Positions 54,494-62,944 are shown, counted from the first letter of the stretch. The stretch is 64,000 nucleotides of DNA from an uncultured Ruminococcus sp. (GCA_910577575.1 CAJTOG010000003.1:31784-95783); one strand, 5' to 3'. The notes: generated by a model not told the origin, from the letters alone. Numbers and translations are program-made.

Positions 54494-54761
54494 AACTGAA
54501 CTGATTAATTCTATTGCAAAAAAGGTCAACTGCTCCAAAAAAGATGCTTCCTATGCTCTTGAGGCTATACTCGCTTCCATTGAAGAATCTCTTGTAAATG
54601 GAGAAAAGGTTTCAATTACCGGTTTCGGTACTTTTGAGGTTCGTGACAGAAGTGAAAAAACCTGTATAAATCCAAGAACAAAAGAAAAAATGGTTTGCCC
54701 TCCCAGCAAAGCACCTGCTTTCAAGGCTGGAAAGGCTCTTAAAGATGCTGTAAACAAGTAA
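54486..54761 (+). CDS. hup: HU-type DNA-binding protein
   Basis: 91 residues. The HU fold is clear: MNKTELINSIAKKVNCSKKDA, EKVSITGFGTFEVRDR (the conserved FGTF), INPRTKEKM and PAFKAGKALKDAV. It compacts and bends DNA. It overlaps the mazG stop by 8 bases, so translation is coupled. Confidence 0.97.
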   Translation: MNKTELINSIAKKVNCSKKDASYALEAILASIEESLVNGEKVSITGFGTFEVRDRSEKTCINPRTKEKMVCPPSKAPAFKAGKALKDAVNK

Positions 54762-54768
54762 TACTTAT

Positions 54769-54797
54769 CGGAGCAGGAAATTTCCTGCTCCGTTTTT
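54769..54797 (+). terminator. strong terminator after the HU gene
   Basis: Perfect palindrome CGGAGCAGGAAA/TTTCCTGCTCCG (54769-54792) followed by TTTTTA. Confidence 0.85.
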
Positions 54798-54820
54798 AAA
54801 TTTCCCGAAAGGATAAAATT

Positions 54821-55063
54821 ATGAGACTTGATAAATATCTGAAAGTAACACGTTTAATCAAACGCCGTACCGTTGCAAACGATGCTTGTGATGCTGAAAA
54901 AATAGTTGTAAACGGCAAAATCGCACGTGCTTCATACGATGTAAAAATCGGCGATATCATTGAAATAAATATGGGCACACACCCGCTTAAAGTTAAAGTT
55001 CTTAATGTTACAGAATATGCAACAAAAGAAAATGCTGCTGACAACTATACTGTAATAGAATAA
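54821..55063 (+). CDS. rqcP: RqcP-like S4 RNA-binding protein
   Basis: 80 residues, one S4 domain: MRLDKYLKVTRLIKRRTVANDACD and GDIIEINMG. RqcP (YabO) helps RqcH-mediated Ala-tailing on stalled large subunits. CCGAAAGGA precedes the ATG. The yabN-hup-yabO order supports the assignment. Confidence 0.92.
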   Translation: MRLDKYLKVTRLIKRRTVANDACDAEKIVVNGKIARASYDVKIGDIIEINMGTHPLKVKVLNVTEYATKENAADNYTVIE

Positions 55064-55093
55064 AAAAGTCCCCAAAAATTCGGGGACTTTTTT
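55062..55093. terminator. bidirectional terminator
   Basis: 12-bp stem AAAAAAGTCCCC / GGGGACTTTTTT (55062-55073, 55082-55093). It closes rqcP (+) and the AraC-type gene (-). Confidence 0.9.
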
Positions 55094-55094
55094 A

Positions 55095-55973
55095 TTACTT
55101 TTCATTAACTGCAATCCAGATTTCACAGGTATAATCCGGATTACTGACATCAGCAGACGGATAAACCTCAATTTCAATTCCTTTACCATATTCATACTTG
55201 TCACTCTGAGGAAAAAACTCTGTAAAAATTCTTTTATATGTTTCAGGAAATACTTCTGGCATTCTTCCTTTACATATGAAAACCGCATATGTTCTTGCCG
55301 GAATATCAACTATTTCAAGTTCGTTGTCATTAATTGGTCTGCCGTCATACTCGCTTCCTATTCCATACGGAAATTCCTCTGCTCCGTATACATCAGAAAA
55401 GCACACTCCCAGAAGTCCTTTAAGTTTTGTATTCTCCGGAATATAACTAATAATCTTCTGTGCAGTTCCATTTTCCATACATTCTTTCCAGAATGCTGAA
55501 ATATCTGATGTAGCTGTCTGATTCTCCTGTTTGCTCACCTGTTTTCGTTTACAGATAATATGGCACGCTTCAAGTTTTTCAATTCTGTAGTCCATTGTAC
55601 TACCTCCCGATAAAATAAGTTTTACAGACAGTCGAGAAAAAGATTTAACATTTTTACCACGTTTTGCTTCCGTAGGCGTAATGCCATGAAAATTAGTAAA
55701 AGCACGGGTAAAGCTTTCAGGCGTATCATAACCATATCTCATTGCAACTTCTATTACCTTATCATTATTGTAAATCAGGTCTGAAGCCGCCATAGAAAGA
55801 CGACGCATACGGATATAATCCCCTATAGTGAAACCACAGATAATACTGAAAATTCTCTGAAAATGAAACGATGAAGAATAAGCCTCCTTCGCTATATCTT
55901 CATAATTTATTTTTTCAGTAATATGCATTTCCACATAATCAATTGCCCTTTGTATTCCTTTTATCCATTCCAC
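55095..55973 (-). CDS. AraC family regulator with GyrI-like effector domain
   Basis: 292 residues. The N-terminal about 105 residues hold the AraC DNA-binding domain (ITEKINYEDIAKEAYSSSFHFQRIF, AMRYGYDTPESFTRAFTNFHGITPTEA in part). The C-terminal about 170 residues form a GyrI-like small-molecule-binding domain (VDIPARTYAVFICKGRMPEVF, YTCEIWIAV). Such proteins respond to drugs or metabolites. Target genes are not evident; the neighbours are an epimerase and a solute-binding lipoprotein. Confidence 0.92.
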   Translation of the reverse strand: MEWIKGIQRAIDYVEMHITEKINYEDIAKEAYSSSFHFQRIFSIICGFTIGDYIRMRRLSMAASDLIYNNDKVIEVAMRYGYDTPESFTRAFTNFHGITPTEAKRGKNVKSFSRLSVKLILSGGSTMDYRIEKLEACHIICKRKQVSKQENQTATSDISAFWKECMENGTAQKIISYIPENTKLKGLLGVCFSDVYGAEEFPYGIGSEYDGRPINDNELEIVDIPARTYAVFICKGRMPEVFPETYKRIFTEFFPQSDKYEYGKGIEIEVYPSADVSNPDYTCEIWIAVNEK

Positions 55974-56061
55974 TTTTAAATTCCTCCTGTTCTGTATCTA
56001 TATTATAGCAAAAAAACAAAAAATTTTCCTGATATTTAATGCTTTTGTATGTCAGATAAAG

Positions 56062-56098
56062 AATCCCCGAAAAAATATCATTCTTCGGGGATTTTTAT
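56062..56098 (-). terminator. terminator of the epimerase/solute-binding unit
   Basis: 10-bp stem AATCCCCGAA / TTCGGGGATT (56062-56071, 56084-56093). On the minus strand a short CTTTAT tail follows, so termination may be partial. Confidence 0.6.
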
Positions 56099-56104
56099 AA
56101 TTAA

Positions 56105-57061
56105 CTATTTTATATTGTGAATATTCCAGCGGAATGTTGTAATCTTCGATGCTTTTGTTGTATCAAGCATATTATTGTTTTCAATCTTAGACATATCAAG
56201 ATAGCGGTAATTTGTCTTATATTCTTTATTTGAGCTGAATATGCCTTTGATTTTGGAAAAAGCGTTACTTGGCGGTTTTTGCAATACTGCTCCAAGGCTA
56301 TGATGTTCACGCATAAAACTTATAATATCAGCAGCGGTTGTAAGCATTTTATCGCTTACATTATAAATTCCTGCATAACTCATATCCTCAGCATTTTTAA
56401 CAAAGCAAAGGATAAAGTCAACCAAATTATGAACACAGCATAATTGAAATCCATACTGTCCTTTTCCTACAACAAATTTCATATTGTCTTTGGGGTCAGT
56501 AATTCTTGACATAAGATTATCAGTGAAATTAAGTGTGTAGACTGGTGCAATTCTTGCAATACAGCACATGACATTCTTATGATTCCTGAGTTCATTAACA
56601 AGTGCTTTTTCAGATTCATATTTCAGTACTGCATAGTTTGAAGTCGTTTTAATATCAGCATCTTCCTGAAGGGGTTCACGTGATTTTGGAAAATCATACA
56701 CCTTATCCGTACTTATAAAAATCACCTGTTCAATAGTTTCTGCGTTCATTGACAGACGATATATATATTTATCACACTGATTTGATTCATTCATTTCTTT
56801 TTCAGTAACAATCGGCTTAAAATCATTATCAACAGTGCAGGCGGCATGAATTAAAATATTTATATCATACTGCTCAAAAATCTCCGTAAGGGTTTTTTCA
56901 TCCGTGGGAGTCCATTGAACAAATGTATAATGGAGCTTACCCATATTATAAGTACCTTCTTCTTTATCAGCGGCAATAACTTCAAAGCCTTTTTTAATCA
57001 GACCGGAACAGATGTACTGCCCGATAAGTCCGCATCCGCCTGTTACAAGAACTGTTTTCAT
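56105..57061 (-). CDS. NAD(P)-dependent epimerase/dehydratase (extended SDR)
   Basis: 318 residues. The Rossmann start VLVTGGCGLIGQYICSG is at residues 4-20, FISTDKVYDFP precedes the catalytic Tyr-x3-Lys in NYAVLKYESEKAL, and LMSRITDPKDNMKFVVGKG lies in the substrate domain. It would act on a nucleotide sugar or polyol; the substrate is not decided. It follows the solute-binding lipoprotein by 34 bases, probably in one operon. Confidence 0.9.
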   Translation of the reverse strand: MKTVLVTGGCGLIGQYICSGLIKKGFEVIAADKEEGTYNMGKLHYTFVQWTPTDEKTLTEIFEQYDINILIHAACTVDNDFKPIVTEKEMNESNQCDKYIYRLSMNAETIEQVIFISTDKVYDFPKSREPLQEDADIKTTSNYAVLKYESEKALVNELRNHKNVMCCIARIAPVYTLNFTDNLMSRITDPKDNMKFVVGKGQYGFQLCCVHNLVDFILCFVKNAEDMSYAGIYNVSDKMLTTAADIISFMREHHSLGAVLQKPPSNAFSKIKGIFSSNKEYKTNYRYLDMSKIENNNMLDTTKASKITTFRWNIHNIK

Positions 57062-57095
57062 AATTCATATCTCCTTCCTGGTTAATTATCTTAAT

Positions 57096-58508
57096 TTATT
57101 CTTCTGTATCTAAAACAATATTCTTATTTGCTTTTTCAATATAAACATCAATTACGGGAGAAATAGCGTCATACGTTTCACTCCATGGCACACCCTTTGC
57201 AGACAATCGCAGATTTTCGTCAATAATTTCTTCACAGTCACCCGATACACCTTTGGAAATATCAAGGAATGGGTTCTCATCTGCAAGCTTCTGCATACTG
57301 TGCTGCATTTCAATCATTTCATCCGTCCAGTTAAAATCATTCTTGAACTGGTTATCTGCAATTTCCTTTGTTGCTTTGTCAAGAAGGGTAAACCGTTTGC
57401 ACTCCAGAAACTTGGCAACACCCTCAGGATTCTGTCCGCCCTTTACAAAAGTATATGCTTCCATTCCGACAGACGTATAATATTTATCGGATTCAGGGTC
57501 TCGAGGCATTGGTACAAAAAATACATCTTCGCCAAATTTCTCTTTCCATTGTGTTTCTTCCTTGTAAAATTCAAAAAGTCCAACAGGATAGAATAACAGT
57601 TTACCCTCGCTGATATATTCAGGGTGAACATCCCATCCATAATCTCCAACACCGATAGCAACACAGCCAGTCTGATTAAGATTATACATGAAATTCTGAA
57701 CACGTTCGATTTCAGGGCTTCCTATATTATTTACAAGTCTGCTGTCTTTTATTGAAACAGGTGCGATGCCTGTTGTGGCAATAAGTCCAAATTCAAACCA
57801 CCATCCGTCAAGACCATAACGCTGATTATCAGCGTCGGAAAATTTCTGAAGCATATTTTGAAAAGCATTCCAGTCCCACTCACCGTTTGCATAAAGCTCA
57901 GCCGGGTCAGTCAATCCTGCTTCCTGAATTGTTTTTCTGTTATAAACACAGGCAACCTTATCACCTGTAGTCTGAACAACTGTACAGTAGTGACTGCCAT
58001 TCCAGATAAGGCTATCATTTACTTCTTTAATATCTTTCCAGACCGGCGAACTAAAATCTATATATTCATCAACAGGAACAAACATCTCACGAATTGCACC
58101 TTTCGGAAAAGCGTCCATGTTTCCGGCATAAAAAAAGTCAACGCCATCTCCGCTGTTAATCATTTTAGCAAGCTTTTCATAGCGTGATTCATAATCGCAT
58201 TGAATCCATTCAATTTTTCCGCCATACTTTTCTTCAAAAACAGCAACTTCAATCGGCTTAGTTTTTCCGGAAGAATCAGGGTTTATATTCCAATCGGAAA
58301 GCCATTTTATAGTCTTGTTTTCAAGCTCAGTATCTTCAAGCAAGTCTGATTCACTGATACTTTTATTCAGCTGACTTCGGATTTCAGGACTGACATCATT
58401 ATCCAGATAATCATCCGATGGTAAATTTTCAGAATTTCCGCATGAATTAAGAAAAGCAAATGATATAAGAACTGAAACGGCGAAAATAAACGTCATTGCC
58501 TTTTTCAT
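57096..58508 (-). CDS. orphan sugar-type solute-binding lipoprotein (SBP family 1), copy 2
   Basis: 470 residues. A lipoprotein signal ends at the Cys near residue 23 (AFLNSCGNSE). Segments KTIKWLSDWNINPD, VFEEKYGGKIEWIQ, YEKLAKMINSGDGVDFFY and NGEWDWNAFQNMLQKF correspond one by one to the lipoprotein at 46076-47497. No permease is nearby. An epimerase follows, so a bound sugar might feed that enzyme. The ligand is unknown. Confidence 0.87.
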   Translation of the reverse strand: MKKAMTFIFAVSVLISFAFLNSCGNSENLPSDDYLDNDVSPEIRSQLNKSISESDLLEDTELENKTIKWLSDWNINPDSSGKTKPIEVAVFEEKYGGKIEWIQCDYESRYEKLAKMINSGDGVDFFYAGNMDAFPKGAIREMFVPVDEYIDFSSPVWKDIKEVNDSLIWNGSHYCTVVQTTGDKVACVYNRKTIQEAGLTDPAELYANGEWDWNAFQNMLQKFSDADNQRYGLDGWWFEFGLIATTGIAPVSIKDSRLVNNIGSPEIERVQNFMYNLNQTGCVAIGVGDYGWDVHPEYISEGKLLFYPVGLFEFYKEETQWKEKFGEDVFFVPMPRDPESDKYYTSVGMEAYTFVKGGQNPEGVAKFLECKRFTLLDKATKEIADNQFKNDFNWTDEMIEMQHSMQKLADENPFLDISKGVSGDCEEIIDENLRLSAKGVPWSETYDAISPVIDVYIEKANKNIVLDTEE

Positions 58509-58562
58509 CTATAAAGCTCCTTAACAAATAAGATAAAATATTCTGTGTTATCTTCTATTTAA

Positions 58563-58592
58563 ATTATATCACTTTTTTATATATTATGTCAA
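58563..58592 (-). promoter_or_regulatory. promoter of solute-binding lipoprotein copy 2
   Basis: Minus strand: -35 TTGACA (58592-58587), 18-bp spacer, -10 AGTGA-TATAAT (58568-58563). Confidence 0.8.
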
Positions 58593-58657
58593 TATAATTT
58601 TTTAATATATTTTAACTGATTTATTTAAAATATTTGTTAATTTTCAGTATACCCTAA

Positions 58658-59323
58658 CTATCTTCCGCAACCACCGTTATATCTGAAACCACAGCTCGCA
58701 CGCATATTACATATATCGCAGCCTTTTTTCTGATGTCCCTGAGGAAAATCTGAAATACCGATTATTGCTGTAACGGACTTTGAAGGTATCATCATACAGC
58801 TTTCTGTTACAGTCAAACCTATTCTTCTTTGAGCATTCAAAAACAAAAGCAGGTCCTTTTGCAATGATATGGGTAAATCACCATAACCGGGACTGAACCT
58901 CCACGTTCTGTACGGTGCAGGAATTTCAGTAAAAATTTCCTGTTCTGCCTTATCGCAGACCTGTTCAATTGCCGCACTACAAAGACAATCAACAGCAAGA
59001 GCAGCGGCTGTATCAGTAACAGAAACCTGACGTATCAGCTTATCAGCAGTAGCAGAAACCGTAGCGGCAAATATTATTACACGTTCACAGCCTTTAAGAT
59101 GCTTTTTTATATCATTTCCGGTAAACAGTGTGTTTATACCGTTTATACGTATTCCATCATCACACATAACTAAAGACGTTTCACGGTAAACATAAGCAGG
59201 CTTCAACTGATTCCGCACTATTTCCTCATATTTATCAAGAATGCCAGCTATCACTTCATCAGGTTCACCTTTGATTCCCATATATCTTGCTGATTCTGAT
59301 TTTGAAATAACATCAAGCTTCAT
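58658..59323 (-). CDS. stand-alone methionine synthase activation domain protein
   Basis: 221 residues corresponding to the SAM-binding reactivation domain of B12-dependent methionine synthase (RTWRFSPGYGDLPISLQ, ESCMMIPSKSVTAIIGIS). The main MetH must lie elsewhere and lack this domain. The last about 25 residues are Cys-rich (KGCDICNMRASCGFRYNGGCG), possibly a metal site. It overlaps metF by 11 bases, matching a methyl-transfer operon. Confidence 0.9.
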   Translation of the reverse strand: MKLDVISKSESARYMGIKGEPDEVIAGILDKYEEIVRNQLKPAYVYRETSLVMCDDGIRINGINTLFTGNDIKKHLKGCERVIIFAATVSATADKLIRQVSVTDTAAALAVDCLCSAAIEQVCDKAEQEIFTEIPAPYRTWRFSPGYGDLPISLQKDLLLFLNAQRRIGLTVTESCMMIPSKSVTAIIGISDFPQGHQKKGCDICNMRASCGFRYNGGCGR

Positions 59324-60182
59324 CGAATTTTATAATACCTGCAACAGCTTCGCTTATTTTCCCTGCAACATAAGCATTATTCATAGTATAGAGGTGTATT
59401 CCGTCAACATCTCCTGCTGCAAGGTCAACAATCTGATTTATTGCATAAGCAATTCCGGCATCACGGAGTGCTTCAGGATTGTGTTCATATTTCTGCATAA
59501 TTTTTACAAATTTGTGCGGCAGACTCGCTCCGCAAGTAGTTACCATACGTTCAATTTGATTTTTGTTTACTACCGGCATAATTCCTGCCTCAATCGGAAC
59601 ATTTATTCCTGCCTTTGCCGTTTTTTCACGGAAGTTGAAAAAGTATTCATTATCAAAAAACAATTGTGAAATCAAATGGTCTGCACCCGCTTCAACCTTT
59701 ATTTTCAGATTTTTAATATCCTCATCAAGACTGTCAGCATCAGGATGACCTTCCGGATAACACGCTGCGGCAATGTCAAAATCTCCCTTCTGCTTCAGAT
59801 ACTCAATTAAGTCGCTTGCATGAAGGAATTCCTCAACAGGCGGAATATTTGGATTTATATCACCTCTTAAGGCAAGAATATTTTCAATTCCGCAATTCTT
59901 TGCCTGTTCAAGAGTATAATCAATCTGTTCTCTTGTATAATTTATGCACGGAAGATGCAGAACCGGAGTTATGCCTTTTGATTTTATTTTCTGAGTAATA
60001 TCAAGAGCAAGTTGACTGTTTCCGCTTCCGCCCGCACTGTATGTCACACTGATAAAATCAGGCTTTAAATCACCCAATTCGTCAAGTGTGCGATAAATTA
60101 CATCAACTGAACTTGTATTTTTCGGCGGAAAAACCTCGAATGAAAAAACCATTTTTTTATTAAAAATGTTTTTTATTTTCAT
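59313..60182 (-). CDS. metF: methylenetetrahydrofolate reductase
   Basis: 289 residues. KMVFSFEVFPPKNTSS, DFISVTYSAGGSG, ILALRGDINP, GADHLISQLFFDNEYFFNF and EAGIMPVVNKNQI are MetF landmarks. It reduces methylene-THF to methyl-THF, the methyl donor for methionine synthase, which fits the adjacent activation-domain gene. It follows ung by 13 bases. Confidence 0.96.
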   Translation of the reverse strand: MKIKNIFNKKMVFSFEVFPPKNTSSVDVIYRTLDELGDLKPDFISVTYSAGGSGNSQLALDITQKIKSKGITPVLHLPCINYTREQIDYTLEQAKNCGIENILALRGDINPNIPPVEEFLHASDLIEYLKQKGDFDIAAACYPEGHPDADSLDEDIKNLKIKVEAGADHLISQLFFDNEYFFNFREKTAKAGINVPIEAGIMPVVNKNQIERMVTTCGASLPHKFVKIMQKYEHNPEALRDAGIAYAINQIVDLAAGDVDGIHLYTMNNAYVAGKISEAVAGIIKFDEA

Positions 60183-60195
60183 ATTAATCTCCTTT

Positions 60196-60867
60196 TCAGT
60201 CTATAGACCAGTCAATTTCCCCCAGTCCATGAGATTTCAAAAACTCATTTGCCTGAGAAAAATGTTTACAGCCGAAAAAGCCGTTGTATGCTGAAAGAGG
60301 ACTCGGATGAGCAGCTTTGAGTACAAGATGATTTGGATTTGTAATAAATTGCTGTTTTGCTTTTGCGTCTCCGCCCCATAGCATGAAAACTATTGGTTTT
60401 TCACGTTCATTCAGCAATTTTATAACATCAGTCGTAAAGATTTCCCAACCCATACCCCTATGACTTCTTGCCTGATTCGCACGTACAGTCAACACGGTAT
60501 TGAGAAGCAATACTCCGTTTTCTGCCCATTTTGTCAGATTGCCGTGTTTACCCAGATTATCTATTCCTATATCATCACGGATTTCCTTAAAAATATTAAC
60601 AAGTGAAGGCGGCGGCGTAACTCCCTTACGGACTGAAAAGCTCAGTCCATGTGCCTGACCTACATTATGATAAGGGTCCTGCCCGAGAATCACACACTTT
60701 ACACTGTCATATGAAGTAAGTTTCATTGCATTGTAAATATCGTACATTCCCGGAAAAATCCTCTGTGTTTTATACTCTTCAATAAGCTTCTGTCTCAAAT
60801 TGATATAATAATCCTTTTCAAATTCGCCCTTCAAAAGCTCGTCCCAATCATTTTCAAAATTAACCAT
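60196..60867 (-). CDS. ung: uracil-DNA glycosylase
   Basis: 223 residues, family 1. The water-activating motif GQDPYHNVGQAHGLSFSV and the DNA-intercalating motif HPSPLSAYNGFFGCKHFS are complete. It removes uracil from DNA. It heads the ung-metF-activation-domain run, with a promoter at 60914-60942 and a GGAGG ribosome binding site. Confidence 0.97.
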   Translation of the reverse strand: MVNFENDWDELLKGEFEKDYYINLRQKLIEEYKTQRIFPGMYDIYNAMKLTSYDSVKCVILGQDPYHNVGQAHGLSFSVRKGVTPPPSLVNIFKEIRDDIGIDNLGKHGNLTKWAENGVLLLNTVLTVRANQARSHRGMGWEIFTTDVIKLLNEREKPIVFMLWGGDAKAKQQFITNPNHLVLKAAHPSPLSAYNGFFGCKHFSQANEFLKSHGLGEIDWSID

Positions 60868-60913
60868 GATGTCCTCCTTATAATTTATTTTTTTATAAAA
60901 ACATCTACATTAT

Positions 60914-60942
60914 ATTATATAATATTTTTTGAATTTTTGCAA
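60914..60942 (-). promoter_or_regulatory. ung-metF operon promoter
   Basis: Minus strand: -35 TTGCAA (60942-60937), 17-bp spacer, -10 TATAAT (60919-60914). Divergent from, and 7 bp from, the -35 of the ttcA-like promoter. Confidence 0.6.
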
Positions 60943-60949
60943 TATCTAA

Positions 60950-60978
60950 TTGAAAATTTTTTAAAATTGTTGTATAAT
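60950..60978 (+). promoter_or_regulatory. promoter of the ttcA-like gene
   Basis: -35 TTGAAA (60950-60955), 17-bp spacer, -10 TATAAT (60973-60978). Confidence 0.65.
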
Positions 60979-61006
60979 TAGTATAAAATATATTTTGGAG
61001 GTTTCT

Positions 61007-61723
61007 ATGCAGAAAATTCTTGGTTACTTGCGTAAGGCAATTCAACAGTATGATATGATTCAGAACGGCGACAGAATCGCTGTCGGAATTTCGGGCGGTA
61101 AAGACAGCATGGTTTTATTATATAGTCTTATTCTGCTCAGAAGATTTTTAGGAATTGACTATGATATTTGTGCAGTTACAATTGACCTTTTTTTCAATAA
61201 AAAAGCTGGAAATTATTCTACTATAATCGATTTTTGCCATAAAAACAATGTGAAATATCATATAATACCTACTCAAATAGGGGAAATTGTATTTGATGTA
61301 CGTAATGAAAAAAGTCCGTGCAGTCTTTGTGCAAGAATGAGACGGGGTGCATTGCATAATACAGCATCTGAACTTGGATGCAATAAAATTGCACTTGGTC
61401 ATAACCTTGATGATACTGTTGAAACGTTTATCATGAATTTGTTTACTGAGGGAAGAATCGGATGTTATTCGCCCGTTACAATACTTCCTGACAAAAATTT
61501 AACAGTAATCCGTCCGCTTGTTCTTGCACCTGAAAAAGAAATCCGGCGAGCTGTAAGAAAAAATGAAATACCCATAGTACAATCTGCCTGCCCTGCTGAC
61601 GGTCATACGAACCGACAAAAAATCAAAGATTTTATAGTTGAAATGGAACAGAAAAATCACGGCTTCAAAAACAGGATTTTCGGTGCTTTACAGCGTTCAG
61701 GAATTGATGGCTGGAATAAATAA
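61007..61723 (+). CDS. TtcA-like tRNA 2-thiolation enzyme (PP-loop ATPase)
   Basis: 238 residues. The PP-loop SGGKDSMVLLYSL is at about residue 28. C-x2-C in CSLCARMRRGAL and a third Cys in QSACPADG fit the [4Fe-4S]-binding TtcA type. GHNLDDTVETFIMNLF is the second conserved segment. It would thiolate cytidine 32 or a related base in tRNA. TTTGGAGG precedes the ATG at 61007. Confidence 0.9.
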   Translation: MQKILGYLRKAIQQYDMIQNGDRIAVGISGGKDSMVLLYSLILLRRFLGIDYDICAVTIDLFFNKKAGNYSTIIDFCHKNNVKYHIIPTQIGEIVFDVRNEKSPCSLCARMRRGALHNTASELGCNKIALGHNLDDTVETFIMNLFTEGRIGCYSPVTILPDKNLTVIRPLVLAPEKEIRRAVRKNEIPIVQSACPADGHTNRQKIKDFIVEMEQKNHGFKNRIFGALQRSGIDGWNK

Positions 61724-61724
61724 T

Positions 61725-61756
61725 AAAAAGGCTCTCCAAATCAGAGAGCCTTTTTT
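61725..61756. terminator. bidirectional terminator between ttcA-like gene and scaE
   Basis: 7-bp stem GGCTCTC / GAGAGCC (61730-61736, 61744-61750), flanked by A run on the left and six Ts on the right. Confidence 0.85.
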
Positions 61757-61786
61757 AATTATTCATCAAGAACCATGACTAATTAA

Positions 61787-62848
61787 TTAGTCTTCCTTCT
61801 TTCTAAGAACGAATGCAGTACCAAGAGCAACTACAAGACCAGCAGCTGCAACGCCTACACCTGCAACGCCTGTCTTAGGTGACTCTGTTGTGCCACTCTT
61901 CTTAGTTGTTGTACCCGGTTTAGCTGTTGTTGTAGCCTTTGTTGTAACCTTTGTTGTTGTAGCCCTTGTTGTTGTAGAGCCTGTTGATGTTGTAGAACCT
62001 GTTGATGTTGTGGAGCTTGTTGATGTTGTAGAGCCTGTTGATGTTGTAGTTGTTGTTGATGTTGTAGTTGTTGTTGATGTTGTAGTTGTTGTCGATGTTG
62101 TAGTTGTTGTCGATGTTGTAGTTGTTGTTGTTGTTTCACCAGCTTCAACAGCAATATAACCGTCGTATGTGCCATCAATGTCAGCAAGAGCAGGAACCTT
62201 AGCAATATCAGCAGCATCAGCAGCAAATGTCGGGTTATCAGAAGAATAGATACCCTTTGTAAATGCATAAGCCTGCATATTCTTACCGTCTTCATCTTCA
62301 GCTTTGTTCATGAAGAGGTCCTTAGCATTCGGAGTTGACTTATAGATGATATCAAGCGGATATACATCACCAGCAGCAGCATCTTCAGGAAGATTAAATG
62401 TAAATGTCCACATTACACCATCAATACCAAAATCTTTTTCACCGGCTGTTGTTACAAAGTAACCTGCCATTTCTCTACTTGCAGCTTGTGGATCTTCTTT
62501 CGGAGTACCTGTAGCAAGTTTCTGAATAGCAGCACCACTTGTAATCAAAGCTTCGCCAAAAGTTTCATCAACAGCTAATGTAAGACGTGAATCCCAATAA
62601 ATGTGGAAACCTGTTGAAGCATAAGCAAGCTGTGCACCTGAAACACTGAGATTGACATCAACCTGTTTACCCGGTGCCTCATCTTCTGTAAGAACTATCT
62701 TATCCAATGTAATTGTAGGCTTTGTAACTGCAGCATCAGCATCGCCCTCACCAGCATAACCGGTTGCAAAAGCAGACATAGATGAAGCGGAAGCAGCAAC
62801 TGCTGTAAGAGCAACTGCTGAAAATGCTCTCTTTAATGAATTTTTCAT
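61787..62848 (-). CDS. scaE: cell-wall-anchored single-cohesin scaffoldin (ScaE-like)
   Basis: 353 residues. The signal peptide covers about 1-29. A single cohesin domain (about 38-240) has TLDKIVLTEDEAPGKQVDVNLSV, IYWDSRLTLAVDE and VMWTFTFNLPEDAAAGD in part, the type III/ScaE kind. A Thr-rich linker (about 245-315) leads to a sorting signal: SPKTG, a hydrophobic helix and RKKED. Sortase would link it to the wall. ScaE anchors the ScaB and CttA X-dockerins on the surface of R. flavefaciens; here the X-dockerin gene is directly upstream. The motif SPKTG differs from canonical LPxTG. Confidence 0.9.
   Translation of the reverse strand: MKNSLKRAFSAVALTAVAASASSMSAFATGYAGEGDADAAVTKPTITLDKIVLTEDEAPGKQVDVNLSVSGAQLAYASTGFHIYWDSRLTLAVDETFGEALITSGAAIQKLATGTPKEDPQAASREMAGYFVTTAGEKDFGIDGVMWTFTFNLPEDAAAGDVYPLDIIYKSTPNAKDLFMNKAEDEDGKNMQAYAFTKGIYSSDNPTFAADAADIAKVPALADIDGTYDGYIAVEAGETTTTTTTSTTTTTSTTTTTSTTTTTSTTTTTSTGSTTSTSSTTSTGSTTSTGSTTTRATTTKVTTKATTTAKPGTTTKKSGTTESPKTGVAGVGVAAAGLVVALGTAFVLRKKED
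61960..62135 (-). repeat. Thr-rich linker repeats in scaE
   Basis: Tandem units of about 18 bp (GTTGATGTTGTAGTTGTT and variants on the plus strand) encode (S/G)TTTTT or STGSTT-like runs between the cohesin and the sorting signal. Confidence 0.8.
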
Positions 62849-62890
62849 TGTATTTTTTTCCTTTCAGATAATTTAATTTAATTTATGTAG

Positions 62891-62915
62891 GTCTGCTGTC
62901 ACCCAGACAGCAGAC
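62891..62915 (-). other. intergenic hairpin between cttA and scaE
   Basis: 10-bp perfect stem GTCTGCTGTC / GACAGCAGAC (62891-62900, 62906-62915) with a 5-base loop. On the minus strand CTACATAAATT follows, with no U tract, so it is probably an mRNA processing or stability element within the cttA-scaE transcript. Confidence 0.65.
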
Positions 62916-62944
62916 TTATACATTCACCTTGATTTTAAAATCAA

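Noticed and set aside
61890..62159. Plus-strand frame rich in Val (VVDVVEPVDVV-type) over the scaE linker
   Set aside because: It is the antisense reading of the Thr-rich linker repeats and has no ribosome binding site.
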